Positions 35,901-48,552 of a stretch of DNA of 64,000 nt are shown here, piece by piece. Under the pieces are notes generated by a model that did not search any database, was not told where the DNA came from, and was given only the letters and a program-made list of their open reading frames with translations. The stretch is from Nymphaea colorata (Eukaryota > Streptophyta > Magnoliopsida > Nymphaeales > Nymphaeaceae). The stretch spans positions 17,714,354-17,778,353 of the forward strand of contig NC_045139.1 of the NCBI RefSeq assembly GCF_008831285.2, given 5' to 3'. The position numbers and the translations under genes are program-made. Each line of letters opens with the position of its first letter. Within the stretch, counting starts at the first letter, position 1.

Positions 35901-38287
35901 TAAGCAATAAGAATAGGTGAGAAATGCATGCTCAAAAAATATTGGCATGAAGATCAGTTACCTTGTTGACCAAACAATTATTCTTATTCTCATTACACTG
36001 ATGTATTTTAAGTCAGAAAACATGACTGGGCAGTAACACTAGAAGCAACAAGTATATGTTTCAGATGACTAATTTAACTCAAACATCCATAATCATCGTC
36101 AAAACAGACATGGTACAAACTATGATTAATTTCAATTCAATACACAGGAAACTTAAAACAACCACAAAGAATCCATCATTCTGAACACCATATGTGACAC
36201 CAAAATCCAGCAACAGAATAACCAATGAGTTGCAATATGGTACATTGCCAAATACACTGAGCTTACTGCATGCTGTTTCAAAAAACTTCCTTTTTGGGTG
36301 CATGATCAATGATAAATCTGAAGAAAGCAAAGTGACATTGATGAGATGATAGCATCAAATATTAAGTTCTCCATTTACAAACTACTAAAAGGTAAAAGAA
36401 AAGAAAATATAGAAGATGATAACATCCAAATTTTGAAAACTGTTATTTTCAATTGCTTAAACTAGAAAGTCACTGATGATAGCATGAAACACAAAGCATC
36501 AGCTATCCAGGGGAAAGGCCCAAAATCAATAACAAAAAATGGTTGACTTACAGTTATTGAGATTGAAACTAACTAATATCACCTTCCATTTCAACTGTAA
36601 TCAGTCTTTGACTCTTTTCCCTTGATTTTCTATTTTCAGGGAGCTCTACCAATCTCTTTTACTAACAATAAACACCTAAGAGAACATGAAAATTTTGTGA
36701 CTTTCAAGTTCTCTGAAACAGTGACACAGCTCTTGAAAATGCGAGATGTGTACTCTGCCTTTTACACAAAGGTGCCAAAAGCAGAAGGCCCACCATGCCC
36801 TTCAAATGAGTTTTATTGATAAAGAAATGTAACAGTTAGAATGTGTTCTTCTCCAGCACCACAAGATTGCCTTTGCTGCAATCCACATATTAGTTTAACT
36901 TTAACACAAATTGCAAGATGTGGGCCCATTTATTAGGATTTGCAAGATCTACAAATTGGGGTTGAAAATTGATCTAGGTGTACCACTTAGGCGGTCTACA
37001 AAATCACATCCACAGAACTTGATCTATTCTTGAGGTGATGTGAGAGCAACTACCGGAGGAAGCAACTCAAACATGGGAATTTATAGAGTGGTTGACAATC
37101 CCTATCAGTTTACTGGCTGGAAAATATTTGGTTCAAAATCTATAGGGGGATTAAATTATTACTGCCATGCTTGTGTCCTACGTTTTGAAATGATAACCAA
37201 GGATAGATGATGAGCACTTGCTTTCCTAAAGCATATCAGCAGTCTGCACTCTCAAAGCCAAACAAGGACATGCAGGAACCCCTTGTTCTTGTTTGTTGAA
37301 TTTTGGAGCTCGTCATTTATGCACTTTCCGCCTCATGAACAAGTGAGAAAATAGAAATTAATCAATTATGTAATCTCCGTACAGTCATGACAAACTACCG
37401 CTAGATCTTTAGTCCACAAACCATAATTCCTCATAATAGGTTTAGTTCACCATCGAGAATTGATATGTTTTTTCCTGAGGCTCAGCAAGCTAAGATTGCA
37501 CGTCCAACCGAGGAATGCGACAAAGCCTTTTGCATGCCCAAATAAGCGATGAAGATCAACCAGCTTTCCACCACTGACCCACACCGAAATCTTCATCAAA
37601 TTAACCAAATCAAAAGAGGTATCCAGTACAATGTCGTTTAATCTTCATTCCCCAAACGAGAATAATTGAACTAAGCATCGGTCAGACCGTCGTCCAGAAA
37701 CTAAACTAAGAAAGTTCAACTCTCGATAGCCCTCAACCAGCATTCTACCAGAAATATGAGAAACGCAGGCAAAATCAGAGGCCATGCTACACGATGGTAA
37801 CTCTAGGTGGCATCAAAAGCACAAGGAGAAAACGTCACTAGGAATACATATCTCAAACGCATCCCTTCTCCTGAAATCTCATCGAATCACCACATCCCTT
37901 CCCATTCACTGAAGTTCAAACCCACCAAGATTAATGGCAAAGATCGGAAGATGGTAATTGATAAAAGCCAAAAGATAAACAAACCAACAACCCCCCCACA
38001 ACCCGTCGTCCCAGGCAACAATTCCGGGTAAGAACAAGATAATTTGAGAAAAAAGATAACAGAACAGAGAAATAAGTCAAGACAAAAACCAATCAACGAA
38101 ATCAGGAACTGAAAAAATGAAAAGAAGGACGAGGGCAGATTACTTCTTTGTAGAAAATGTGACGATGCACGGCCCAATCGAGGGTATCCTTGAGGGTTCT
38201 CCTGTAGAGGATCCTCACCCGCTCCTTCTGGGCAGCCCTCCTCGCCAGGTACGTCGACGCTGCTGCTGCTGCCGCCGCGACGCTCAT
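32911..38287 (-). CDS. CIB22: CIB22 / NDUFB9-like LYR subunit of mitochondrial complex I
   Basis: Five exons join in frame to 121 residues: 38287-38144, 35891-35850, 34012-33931, 33292-33237, 32952-32911 (stop TAA). All junctions are GT-AG. The protein is an accessory B22 subunit of NADH:ubiquinone oxidoreductase in the membrane arm, from the LYR-motif family that binds acyl carrier protein. The LYR motif is seen at residues 27-29 in VRILYRRTLKDTL. Other family blocks are WAVHRHIFY, ASDLREKFEANRHV, WWRHPDPYIVPWAPGGSKF and CRNPTPPSG, ending IEIVYDFGKEDND. Arabidopsis CIB22 (At4g34700) is about 117 residues, so length fits. An in-frame ATG at 38317 would add ten residues (MEGQEEPKAT); the MSV start at 38287 is preferred because relatives begin there. 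Introns 1 and 2 are about 2.25 and 1.84 kb and hold no recognised gene. Confidence 0.95.
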
Positions 38288-38760
38288 CGTTGCCTTCGGT
38301 TCCTCCTGCCCTTCCAAGCGTCTCTCCCTTCGATGTTCTCCCCTCTGCAGGTTTATTGATGTACCGGTTCGCTTGTTCGAGTGATACTGGAAAATGACCA
38401 GGAGAAAGTTTTGGCCTATTGGGTACCCTCGTCTGAACCATACCTTAATACCATACGGGCTGCAAGACCCCGTTATTTTTTCAAGTGCCGGATAATCTCA
38501 ACATGTTAAGATGCCGATTTGGACCGTAGTTATAAAAAAAAGGGACAAAATTATTTAAGTACCATATCCGACACATCTCGTAATCCCGTCGCTTACACAG
38601 AACTTCCAACTCTTCCTGCCTCCCAATAACAAGAATTTTTCAATTTCTGTCCATTGTAAAACCAGCAACCTAAATATATGGTTTTGTTTCATATATACCC
38701 AATGATTGAAGACCAATTCACAAGTTTTCACGGTTGAACTTGAATACATGTTTGTTGTCA

Positions 38761-38890
38761 GTTTCTTAATAAAACACCTTCACATGTGAGTTTCACTTTT
38801 AAATAAAAGATTGAATATATTTGTGGTTAGTTTCTTAAAAAAAAAAAACACCTTCACATGTGAGTTTCAACTTTAGATAAAACATTGAAT
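38761..38890. repeat. ~69-bp tandem duplication
   Basis: Copy 1 (38761-38818) and copy 2 (38830-38890) share GTTTCTTAA, ACACCTTCACATGTGAGTTT and ATAAAA(G/C)ATTGAATA in order. Copy 2 has an expanded A run. Confidence 0.85.
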
Positions 38891-39326
38891 ACCAATGTTC
38901 ATACAATATATGCGGGTGTAAATGTGTGTGTGTGAGAGAGAGATCAAATCTTGGGCATAATTTTTCCAATAAAACTATCCTAGAAAAAACACATATGAAG
39001 CACATTTGCATGGAAATACTAATAATGACAATAATGGTTAACGTCTGTTATGATTTTGTATACCCCTTCGCCTAACCCCATGTTTAAACCAATGGTATCA
39101 ATCTCTCCAGCTGAAATATTTAAGAGAACCTTGGAAGTTGTAACCTAAAAATACCCGCTTTCAAGGCAGCTAAGACACTTTCCATGTCGTTTTCAGCGTC
39201 ATTGTCCTCCATGTTATTTTATCTTTCCCCGTGGCAATGGCAATGACTCTATTTTTCAATGAGGAAAATCATCGGGTTTCTTGATTGACTTGGGATTACC
39301 TCAAGATAGGTAGCATAGTTGATTAG

Positions 39327-39466
39327 GTTGGTGCATTTGAAATTTGTTAGTTCAATTCCTCATAGACGCTATTCCCCTGTGTGCCTTAGACGACACCAAC
39401 TATCAAGTTGGTGGCAGTTCAATTTCCCATAGGCGCTAATTCCCCTCTGCCTTGACGACACCGAGT
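39327..39466 (+). repeat. Tandemly repeated SINE-like block
   Basis: Two diverged copies (about 39327-39400 and 39407-39466) start GTTGGTG and share AGTTCAATT(C/T)C, CATAG(A/G)CGCTA, ATTCCCCT and GACGACACC. AGTTCAATTCC resembles a pol III B box. It may be two nested or duplicated tRNA-derived SINE heads. Confidence 0.5.
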
Positions 39467-39898
39467 TGAAGTTGTATTGGTTACTCCAGGCGCCAAAGCA
39501 GCTTTAAACTCATGAGGGTTTTGGCTTTCTTTTCTCAAGTTCACCCAAAACAGATGACCAGAATGGTTGGGTTTCTCACCCGGGGAAGTGACCTCATCTC
39601 AATGAGATTCATTGTCCCTGCGACTGAAACCTCCCAGCAGCACCCTTTTTATTACTTGGTAAGTGTTTTTCCTTTTCAAGATTTATTCTCTTTATTTCTG
39701 TCAGCAGCTCAGGTATAGACAACACAAACTAGACGGGACAAATTTATTGAACAGATTAGCATAAACATCTTTTGACAGTTAATCTCGTGGTCATCAATCA
39801 TTTACACGCCTTCCGACGACTTTCAAACATCAATCACATACAACAAACTTCTATACAGATGGTCTACCTTTTCTGTTAAAACAAGAATTTGTCATGAA

Positions 39899-42800
39899 TT
39901 AGAGGGGCTTCCAACTAGAAGAGTGACGCAATGAGCGGCTGCTTCTTTGAGGTGTGAAACTAAGTTCGAACATTTCCTTCAAAACCATTCCTGGTTCTTG
40001 GAAGCCATCAAGGTGCGCAACAAGGAGGGCGCTTTCACGCACATGGTTCATGTCCGAGGTGTTGGTCCATACTCTCCGGGCCAACTGCAGTCGGCGCTGC
40101 TTGCTGTCCAACCTGATGTCCCACTTCTCATACAAAGCTTCTCTCTCTTTTGCCGACAGCCTCTTGTGCATTAGTTTGGCAAGCATCTCCCTCTCACGCT
40201 TCAAAGCTCTGGCACTGTATTTAATCACGAGAAGATAACTGTTAATCCATGCAAACAAGTCTGCACACATGCCGCTTTTTGGCATTTAGCTGATAGGTTT
40301 AGTCTGAGATGCTGATACCATAAAGGCCGGTGGATTCCAGCTGAACAACTAGTCAACAAAAACCAGCCTTAACCTTAGTTGTGCTAGACCAGTATGAATT
40401 AAACTTGAACGACTTCAACTTGTGACATGATAAGGGCAAAAGAATGACCACAAACATATGCATGAATTTTTCTTGATTGCCAAAATACTGTAAGCAAGCC
40501 CATTAGGAAACGTAGATTTTCAACAGAACTTTCTCAATACAAATAACAAAGCCAAAATACCTTTTCACAACTGCGTTGTGTCAATTGCCTTGATTGCCAT
40601 GATATTTCTCATGATTGTACTAGCAACACATGAATCAGTACGTTAAGGTCTATGTGTCTGTGCTATGTTTGGTTTGAACTTTGAAGGTTCATAACACTTT
40701 TTAAATAGAAGCCTATCCCTACAACCAACAATCTGATTCCAGAGACGTTACTCCTATATTTAAAAAATTCACAACAATAATCCACAAGAGGAAAGGTGAT
40801 TAAGGAATAGTTTAGTCAGCATTTTCAAGCTCGATATTATTTTCCCTATATCCCAAGGTATAAGGACAAGATGTTAGCTTACGATTTTTTTTATTTTGCT
40901 TTCTTAACATAAAGTTATAAACTACAGAGTATATCCCCCACGATGATAAATAAAAGAAGCAACAAGAGAGAAACTAAGTACCTTGAAGCTATGGAAAAAT
41001 TATTATCATGATCTCCATTGAAGTATTTGTTCTTTAGGAAGGACAGCCTCCGCAGCTCGACTTCCATGTAAATTGAGTCAGCTTGGTCGCCATCAAAAAG
41101 CAGGAAGAAAGAACTCCTATGGATCAAGGAGACATTGCACGCATGCCATAATTCAACAATCATTCTCTGTTGCTTCTCAAACTTATCAGACCAATCAGGT
41201 GTTTCAACAGAATCTAGAACTACAACCTCCGGAACAGCTTCCACGAACTTCGCATTTTGCAAATCTTCAGTAACATATGATTCATCATTCTGAACATCAA
41301 ACAGACAGGGACTAAGGTTAATTACCCCAAAAATAAAATAAGAAAATGTGATAGAGTGCCTGTGCTTCATCATGGTTGTGAAACATATAGACAATGACTT
41401 GGAAGCAAAACTGCAATTTTCAGCCAAAAAATAGAACAACCAGATAAAAAATCTCTGATGATTAGTAAAGATGGTGGGAATCTAATATACTAAGTCATGC
41501 ACTGCATGGAACAACAGAGACAAATCTTTGTGCCTAAGTTCCTAACCTAAGAGTCTTAAGACTAAGAATATGAGATTACCAGAACAGAAGCTTGGACCTC
41601 TTCACCATTTAGCTGCTTCTGACACTGAAGTTTAGCCATCCTATCCTTCAGCTCCTCAACAAAATTGCGGATGCTGCTTATATTCTCCTCAGCAGCAGTT
41701 TTAAACTTGTACTGTGCTTTTTGAACATCAAAAGTGTTTTCATTAGAGTTATTAGAGGTATCTGTAGTCAGTGCCTCAGTTGTTGCAGAAAAACTCAATG
41801 TGGGTGGCCTCTTAACGGTTTCAGGCCTTCCAGGAAAATATTTCTCAAATCTGCTAGGTGGAGTGCTGTCATTTGGATAGTCTTCCCAAAATGGAGATGA
41901 TGCAGTAGTGACTGCTGCTCTACAACTTCTGCTCCTTGTTAGCTTCAAGCTTCTAGAGCTGTTAAATCCTTCATTTAATGGCCAATATGATGTTTCATCA
42001 GGATATGGACTATAGAGATTTCCTGTAAATTTCTTCATATTTTCACATTTCTGATCTACTGGAGCAATAAAGGAATCTGTTTCAGTTATGTCTTTCAAAT
42101 GTATACCGCTTGACTCATTTTCAGATATGTCCCTATCATCAGCAAAATGTTTCGCTTCTTCCGTTTCAAAGGAGGACTTGCAGTCAAGCTTCTGATCGGT
42201 GCTTGATTCATCTGCCTGGACACATCGAACATCTTTGCACTCTACTTCAAAATCTTCACTAGAATATGTAGGAACAACCCCCTGACTTAGGTGTGGAATT
42301 GATTCAGTAGACTTTGGACTAAAAGAAGTACAAGAAGAAACTTCATTATAATCAATATGGTCTTCTTCCTTTTCAAGGGAGTAAACATATGAATCAACAT
42401 GATTTTCTGTAAGCACTGGATCCACATTGTTTGCTCCACCCGCTTCTACTTCCACATTCTGTGATGCATGTAGTACTTCCAGATCACAAATAAGTTCTTG
42501 GTATCGACCAAAAGACTCTGAAATTAGAAGCTCATCTTTACATAAATCCAGTGCATCAGAAGCTGGAGCACCAGAAGGTTCCTCCTGAAAACAAAAGAAG
42601 CAGAACATAACTGAAGGTTGAATGGTATAAGCATAAATGACATTAACCAAAGAGACAAGGTTAAGAAAATTACCCATTGTCTTGAAGGCTGTTCAGTGCC
42701 AATAACTTGAAGTAAATTCTCAAGCCGAGACTGAGCAAGATCTCTTTGTTGGATCAGTTCGTTTATCTCTTTTTCCATCTAAAATAGAGAACCGACCAAA

Positions 42801-45800
42801 TTTAGTATCAAAATAGAAAATCCAACTTCTAGAAAACAGTGGATGCTTCAAAAGACCATGCACGTGCAAGCTTGCATAAAGGCAATGGCATGTTTAATCT
42901 GTCCCCCACATTAACAGAAACTGAATTATTTTCCTACTAAACATGCAAAAAACTGCTTCCAGACTCTACAGAAGTCCTTACATCTCAGGATGAAAACAAT
43001 TCAAATGACTTTATATACGTACATGCAGACACTAAGGCACATATAACTGACAAACAATATACACGTGGTTGAAGATCAGTTCAAGAAAAATGTTGTGGTG
43101 ACAAGATACCCTGTATCTTTGACCCTCATATGAACCTACAGGTGCCTGACCTAGATTGGCTAGGTCAGATGCAGTGTGTGAATTACTCCAATTTTGACCT
43201 GATCAACCTACCCATGTAAAGTGGTTTCCATAAAACTCAGTAATAACTCTACCCTAAATTTCAGATTGATTCTACAGACAATGATATCAATTTCTGAAAC
43301 AGCAACGACCTTACCAATTAGTTGTTCCACGCTTAAGAAAACAGCTCCTGAACATACGCATGCACATATGAACAGACACCCAAGCAACATAAATGTGATC
43401 CTTATCTATTCAAAGACATTTAATTATCGCTGTAACAAGAAAGTGTCTCATTGTCATTCAGGATGGACATTGAAGCACGTTTGCAAATCCAAGAATATGG
43501 GGAATGTGGATGTGATGCTTCAGCAGGCAGATATTTCATAGGTTTTCTGATGAACGAAGAATTTTGGCAATTGGTCTTAGACATCCCTAAAATGCATGGG
43601 AGTTGCACATTACCTTTCGGATTTTGTCATCCTTTTCTTTCAACATTTCATCAGAATGATGTGAGGGTGAAGGTATGGTGGGAGTTCTCAGTTCAGTTTC
43701 CAATCTAGCCAGTTCTCTCTGCAGATGTTTTACCAAGGCCTTATCAGACATTACCACATTAACCTGTGCATTTGTCGCCACTTCTTTTGCACAACTTGCA
43801 AACAGAAGAGTATTCCTTGATTGCTCAGTATGGCTTCTTGCAGGACTCATCGTGCAGATGATGGCAGTTCTTGCATTACCCCCCAATGAAGAGTGTAGTA
43901 TGCGTGTGAGTTTTGAGTCTCTGTATGGGATGTGCCCATTTCTTCCCTTGCTGTTTCATATGAAGCATATCAAGAAAGGCAAATGGGAGAAAGATGAACA
44001 GTAAACTTCACCACTATGCACAAAAGGGAAAAGGATCACAGAATTTCATCAATATGTTCACTAGATACAAAAGGGCAGGCAGACAAGACTGACACTGACA
44101 GCATATTCTCGCATAAAATAAATCCATTATCATCAGATCAGAAAGTAAACACAATCTGGTCACACAGGTATCAACATTTTCAGGGGCAGGTATGGATACA
44201 TGGTGACTAAATCAATTTAAAAGAGTGTTAAACTGCATCAATAGAAGATGCCTGATAATGAGAAAAAAGGGAGCACTTTTGATTCTGAGAAGCAAGCAGC
44301 AGCAAAAACAATATCACATACAAGTGTGGTCGTGCATCATCATAGATATCAGTGAGAACATATGCAAACGGAAAAAGTTCTTGTCAGAACAACCACAAAT
44401 ACAGTTGAAAAATAACAAACACGAAATTCCTTATTGCATCTAGAAAACTTTTCATGCATGTTCATATCTGCTCTTTCTTCTCCAAATAATTGATTTTAGT
44501 GGCAAATCCGATTATTACTTTGAGCACAATCAAATTCATAAAGTTAAACCAATAAGTACAAGAGGGAAGAGATCAGAAAAAAAAATGTCACCTTAGCTTG
44601 CGAATAACAGTTCCTAATGTAAGCAAACTTCGGTTGATGTGACACCCTTCTTTCAACCTTGCACCTGTTCCTAATACCTGGGATGCCCGTTCGCTCCCTG
44701 CCAAATCAACGAAATTCTGCATGCACGAGCAGTGGAACTTGATATACCTTTTATTTACTTGGGAAAATTTCCGCACAATACCAAAGAAAAGCAAGCATAA
44801 GAACTGCATACCACACTTGCAACCAGAGTGCTTGAATTGCCTGTGCCAAGGAATCCACGAGTAGAACTTTCTACCGTCTATGGAAAAAATAGCAGCGGGA
44901 TCAGAAAGCACAAAGAAACAAGGATTCGTAGAAAAGTTAAGCTATCGAAGCAAATGAAACCAAAGCTAAGGACAAAAACACTCACCAGCCTGAGAATCTG
45001 ATGTGATCTAGAGCTTGTCTCATTCAGCGCAGTCTCTCCAATCTGCCTTTGAGCTGCGACAGTCCAAGGATCCTAATGAATACACAAACAATCACCCAAC
45101 ACTTAGAAGAAAAACAATCATCTTCCTACCTTCACATATTGACAGGAGATGTTGCATATGGTTCCAGTCCTTGAGGGTTTCCTCTGTTAGCCTCTCCACA
45201 ACAGTGCCTCTCTAACAACAGGAAACAGAATGAGCATGAGAACGGCTACCCTCACATTTGCTAAAATAAAATAAAGTAAAATAATCAGGCTTCTCACCTC
45301 CGGATCATCAAGAAGCCTCAAGGGAGTGCTATCGGTGCTGAGAAGATCCCTCACAGCTTCATTATAGATTTCCATGGCTGAGAACTTCAAAAGGAACGCC
45401 CTCTCCTCGTGCTACAGTCAACATTAACAAAAAAGGGCAAAAAAAAACCTTAGAAAAGAAGAACGAATAACCAACAGACAAATGCAAGCTTACATGCAGG
45501 ACTTCGGTTTGATATGTTCACCTGTCTCACATAGTCATATATATCTGCTACGGTGTACTCTGTGATCCCACTCATGGTGAAGGTCTTACCGCTGCTAGTT
45601 TGCCCATAGGCAAAAACAGTTGCTGTGAGTTTATCACAAGCAAAAAGTCAGGCCCTAATATCTGCCAACTTACAGTGATACTTGATGTAGTAAGAGGGAA
45701 ACAACTCGTACTCACAATTAATCCCACGAACAACAGAAAGAGCGACTTCCTTAGCTCCCGCCTCATACACCCGTCTCGTTGGGGTATCACAGTTAAACAC

Positions 45801-46209
45801 ATGGTCTGCACATCAACAAGAATAGCATTTCAAACATCACCAATCACATGGCGGCCAGTGCAAAGACAAGGTCTTTGATCGATTCAATGCCGGTTGATCC
45901 GGCAGAGCGGATCTGCAAAAACACTTCGAACTTCCATATATTGGTCAAACATAAGGATCGGTAAGCAGATTCAGAATGTAAGGCAATGGGCAGACATTCA
46001 CCAAATGTGTAGGCAGTAGGAAACAGCGCACGTTCCGGGAGGTTGTTCCTACATAAGATGGTGTTGTCGTTGATACATTCCCAATCTGACGGATCATTCC
46101 TTGCTATTTCCTTCTCATTCAAGGGTCTCACCCTAACAGAAACCAAGATCCGCTCCTGCCCTGCAATCGCTGTCTTCTCTGGGAGATCAACTGTGCCAAC
46201 CTCCCCCAT
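39899..46209 (-). CDS. KIN7: Kinesin-7 motor protein (plant KIN-7 E-H type)
   Basis: Thirteen GT-AG exons give 974 residues: 46209-46002, 45805-45716, 45622-45522, 45411-45298, 45211-45130, 45053-44986, 44877-44812, 44716-44592, 43950-43614, 42778-42674, 42584-41580, 41289-40982, 40214-39899 (stop TAA). The N-terminal motor (about 20-347) has P-loop GQTSSGKT (106-113), switch I NETSSRSH (209-216) and switch II DLAGSE (247-252), all intact, so it should hydrolyse ATP and move on microtubules. A coiled-coil neck follows ([37 protein letters not shown]). Exon 11 (1005 bp) encodes a low-complexity acidic stalk with an [14 protein letters not shown] segment. The C-terminus carries the plant DUF3490/NACK-type domain and ends FELSFTPQR...SSSWKPL. 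The motor start [28 protein letters not shown] and [25 protein letters not shown] match Arabidopsis At2g21300/At4g38950 better than NACK1. Related proteins act in cytokinesis. Confidence 0.96.
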
Positions 46210-46250
46210 CCTCCACCTTCACAGGCTTCGCGGAGGAGGACAATTTAACC

Positions 46251-47664
46251 CTGCAATCCAACAATATGGAAATTCAGGAACAAAAATCACCTCATGGTTA
46301 ATATCGAAAGCAGGAAAAAAGCCACACAAAATACATAAATTTCAAAAAGCCAACTGCAAAAGCACGAATCACCATAATGACATGTAAAAGATGTATCACG
46401 AACATTACCACCAGAGAAAAAGGAAAGGCAAGCAGAAACACAGGAATGGCACCACCGAAAGAACTTTGCACATCCAACTAGTGTATTTATTTATTGTTGA
46501 GGAGGCGCCCTTTTGGATGCGCCGTTTAGGACAATATTAAATCGACTGGTTAAAACCGTCAAACGTTACAACAAATACTTTAATAAGCTTGCAAGCGAGT
46601 CAAAGATAACCTTTTTCTTCGTTACTATGGAGTGACGGTGAAGAGGCGGTTGTTGGCGTGACTTGCGTCTGCTTTAGGACCAAGTCAGACAGGGGCCTGC
46701 CGGGACGGGGAGGTCTGAGGTGTCCTTGCAGGACGCCGGCACAACCACCCACTCGTTTTTCACCAGCCTTTTAGAAAACCTACGTTCTCAGCCTATTTTA
46801 GGGGCCAAGTCCACCCTCGTAGAAAGGCTCCCGTTCTTTGTTAGTCTACATTAAGTAAACAGTTTCATGGAGTAGTAAACCGGACGAAGAAATACTGCCC
46901 GGCATAGAACATCCAAGAAAAACACGCCCACACTCCACGATTCCCAAAAAAAAAGAAAGAAAAAATATTGAAGGTTTTCACTTGAAGGGACAACTTAGGG
47001 TGCCGACGACAAACAATGCCAAATTAATGGCCGTCTGGATCCTGCAGTTATGGGCATAATAAAATGAGACAGAAAACCATCTGATTCTTGCTTCTACAAA
47101 ATGACGGAAAATTAGTCAGGGTCTCCGGAAATTTCCACCGGCGATTTCGAAGCTGAGTAGACATGTCTTGAAACTCTAAACTGTTGGAGAGATATCTGCA
47201 ATCTATATTATAAAATTTCCAGATAAGAGTTTTGATTCTCCGCGATGCTAAACTTTTGCTTCTCGCATTAGAATCTGAATTAGAAAAGGAAAGCATTTGG
47301 TAAAGCACATGCTCCAAGAGAAGCTTCAATTCTGACGCACTATCCAGACTTTAAGAATTTTGGGGGAAAATGACCACAAATATTTGTTTAAAAATGGTTT
47401 TTTCTTCTTCTTCAAAACCAAAACTAGTTGCCAATAAAAAAACACGTTCTGACAACTGAAACGCCTAGCAATTTCTACCTAAACTCAAAGATCTCAGAAA
47501 CTCGCTTATATATTACATCAATGACTCCATTACTTAGAACAACCGCGAAACCCGAGCATTTTGTTCGGCCAAGGAAAATCAACGTCACACACTTCCCGCA
47601 GAAACTTGTCTTGAAAAATGAACCCAAAGATTTAAAACATACGAGAGGAACTTGGAGTCCTCAC
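46251..47664 (-). other. Probable 5'-UTR intron of the kinesin gene
   Basis: On the minus strand a donor GAG|GTGAGG (47664) and an acceptor TTGCAG|GGTT (46251), 41 bases before the ATG, would define a 1.4-kb leader intron. No coding frame crosses it. This is inferred from splice signals only. Confidence 0.55.
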
Positions 47665-48130
47665 CTCTACGAAGATGTAAGAAACTACGGACCACGCGGG
47701 GTACAGAACTCTCAAACTCTTCGGTTCACAGCATAAACTCCTTCCCAAATTCCAGCACTCGAATACCTCGAAGGTCCGGGTCTTTCCGAGATGCCGCGAC
47801 GCTCTCTCTTTGTTCTACTCCGCCTCTCCCTCTCAAGCGACTCCCCAACCGTCAGATCCCAACCGCATTTCCCTCTAATGCCCCTGCATTCTTCCTGGCG
47901 CGTCCAAAATCTTCACAGATCCAGAATTTCTCCTCTCAATTATCTCGATCTCCTGAAATCCAACTCTCTCTCTGTCTCTCTCTCTCTCTGTGTGCCTTCC
48001 CGCAGTTTGATTCTTCAAATTCGAACGAAAAATTGGAACGGAAGCGAACGGAAAGCAGAGAGGAAAAGGAGAAAAGAGAGAGAAGGGAAGGGCGCGAGAG
48101 AGTCGTCCCCACCGTCTCTCTGCCTTCCCT
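47665..48130 (-). promoter_or_regulatory. Kinesin 5' leader, GA-rich on the transcribed strand
   Basis: The region between the TATA-like box and the inferred leader intron contains a strong GA tract (CT on the plus strand, about 47966-47992). Open frames here on both strands are produced by this biased composition. Confidence 0.5.
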
Positions 48131-48150
48131 TTTTTTTCTCCGCAGAAGCG

Positions 48151-48157
48151 ATTTATA
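48151..48157 (-). promoter_or_regulatory. TATA box of the kinesin gene
   Basis: The minus strand reads GCATATAAATCG, with TATAAAT at 48157-48151. This would put the transcription start near 48120. Confidence 0.55.
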
Positions 48158-48541
48158 TGCGCCCGTCGGTGCACAAATTAACAGCCCAACCGCCAGCACC
48201 TGATTTTCTCTCTTCCTCTCTTTCATTTTCAATATCCTAATACCTTTTATTACAAAAAGACGATGCTTTTTTATCAGAATTTCAAATAAAAATAAGAGAT
48301 TTTTTTATCATTTTTCCAATAATTCTACGCTACGGGCCATTTTTAAATACAAAATACTCTTTTTTTTTTAAATTAAATATTGATAGTTCTTGGACAATCA
48401 TTTTGCATGTGGCATGTCACGATACGAGCAAACATACATGGAACTTTTTTATTTAAAATTAAAATTCATGGAGAAGATTTTCTTTAATCTTTATAGGAAG
48501 GAAATTTTTTGTTTTTAAATATTACGGAAGAACAATAAACT

Positions 48542-48552
48542 CCTAACGGTTA
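48542..48552 (+). promoter_or_regulatory. MSA (mitosis-specific activator) element
   Basis: CCTAACGGTTA matches the full MSA consensus YCYAACGGYYA at every position. It lies about 390 bases upstream of the TATA-like box of the kinesin gene. MSA sites bind three-repeat MYB proteins (MYB3R) and drive G2/M transcription of B-type cyclins and cytokinetic kinesins in plants; they work in either orientation. Only one full site was seen. Confidence 0.6.

Larger units (their letters stand above)
38288..39898. other. CIB22 promoter side and 3' flank of the kinesin gene
   Basis: The CIB22 leader/promoter (minus strand) is at the left. At 38761-38890 there is a ~69-bp direct repeat, and at 39327-39466 a repeated tRNA-like/SINE-like block. 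The kinesin 3' UTR is expected at the right, below 39899. No other gene seen. Confidence 0.6.

Noticed and set aside
37887-38441. 184-codon minus-strand open frame overlapping CIB22 exon 1
   Set aside because: It is in another frame from CIB22, has low-complexity Gly/Ser/Glu content and crosses the exon-intron border without homology.
45844-45912. Candidate kinesin exon after ...YTFG with an AG at TTTTTGCAG
   Set aside because: Joining it gives a stop after about nine codons and does not match the motor. Skipping to 45805 gives the expected [20 protein letters not shown].
47652-48240. Open frames of 98-183 codons on both strands
   Set aside because: They lie in the CT/GA-rich kinesin leader and promoter and are Ser/Arg-rich artefacts of biased composition.
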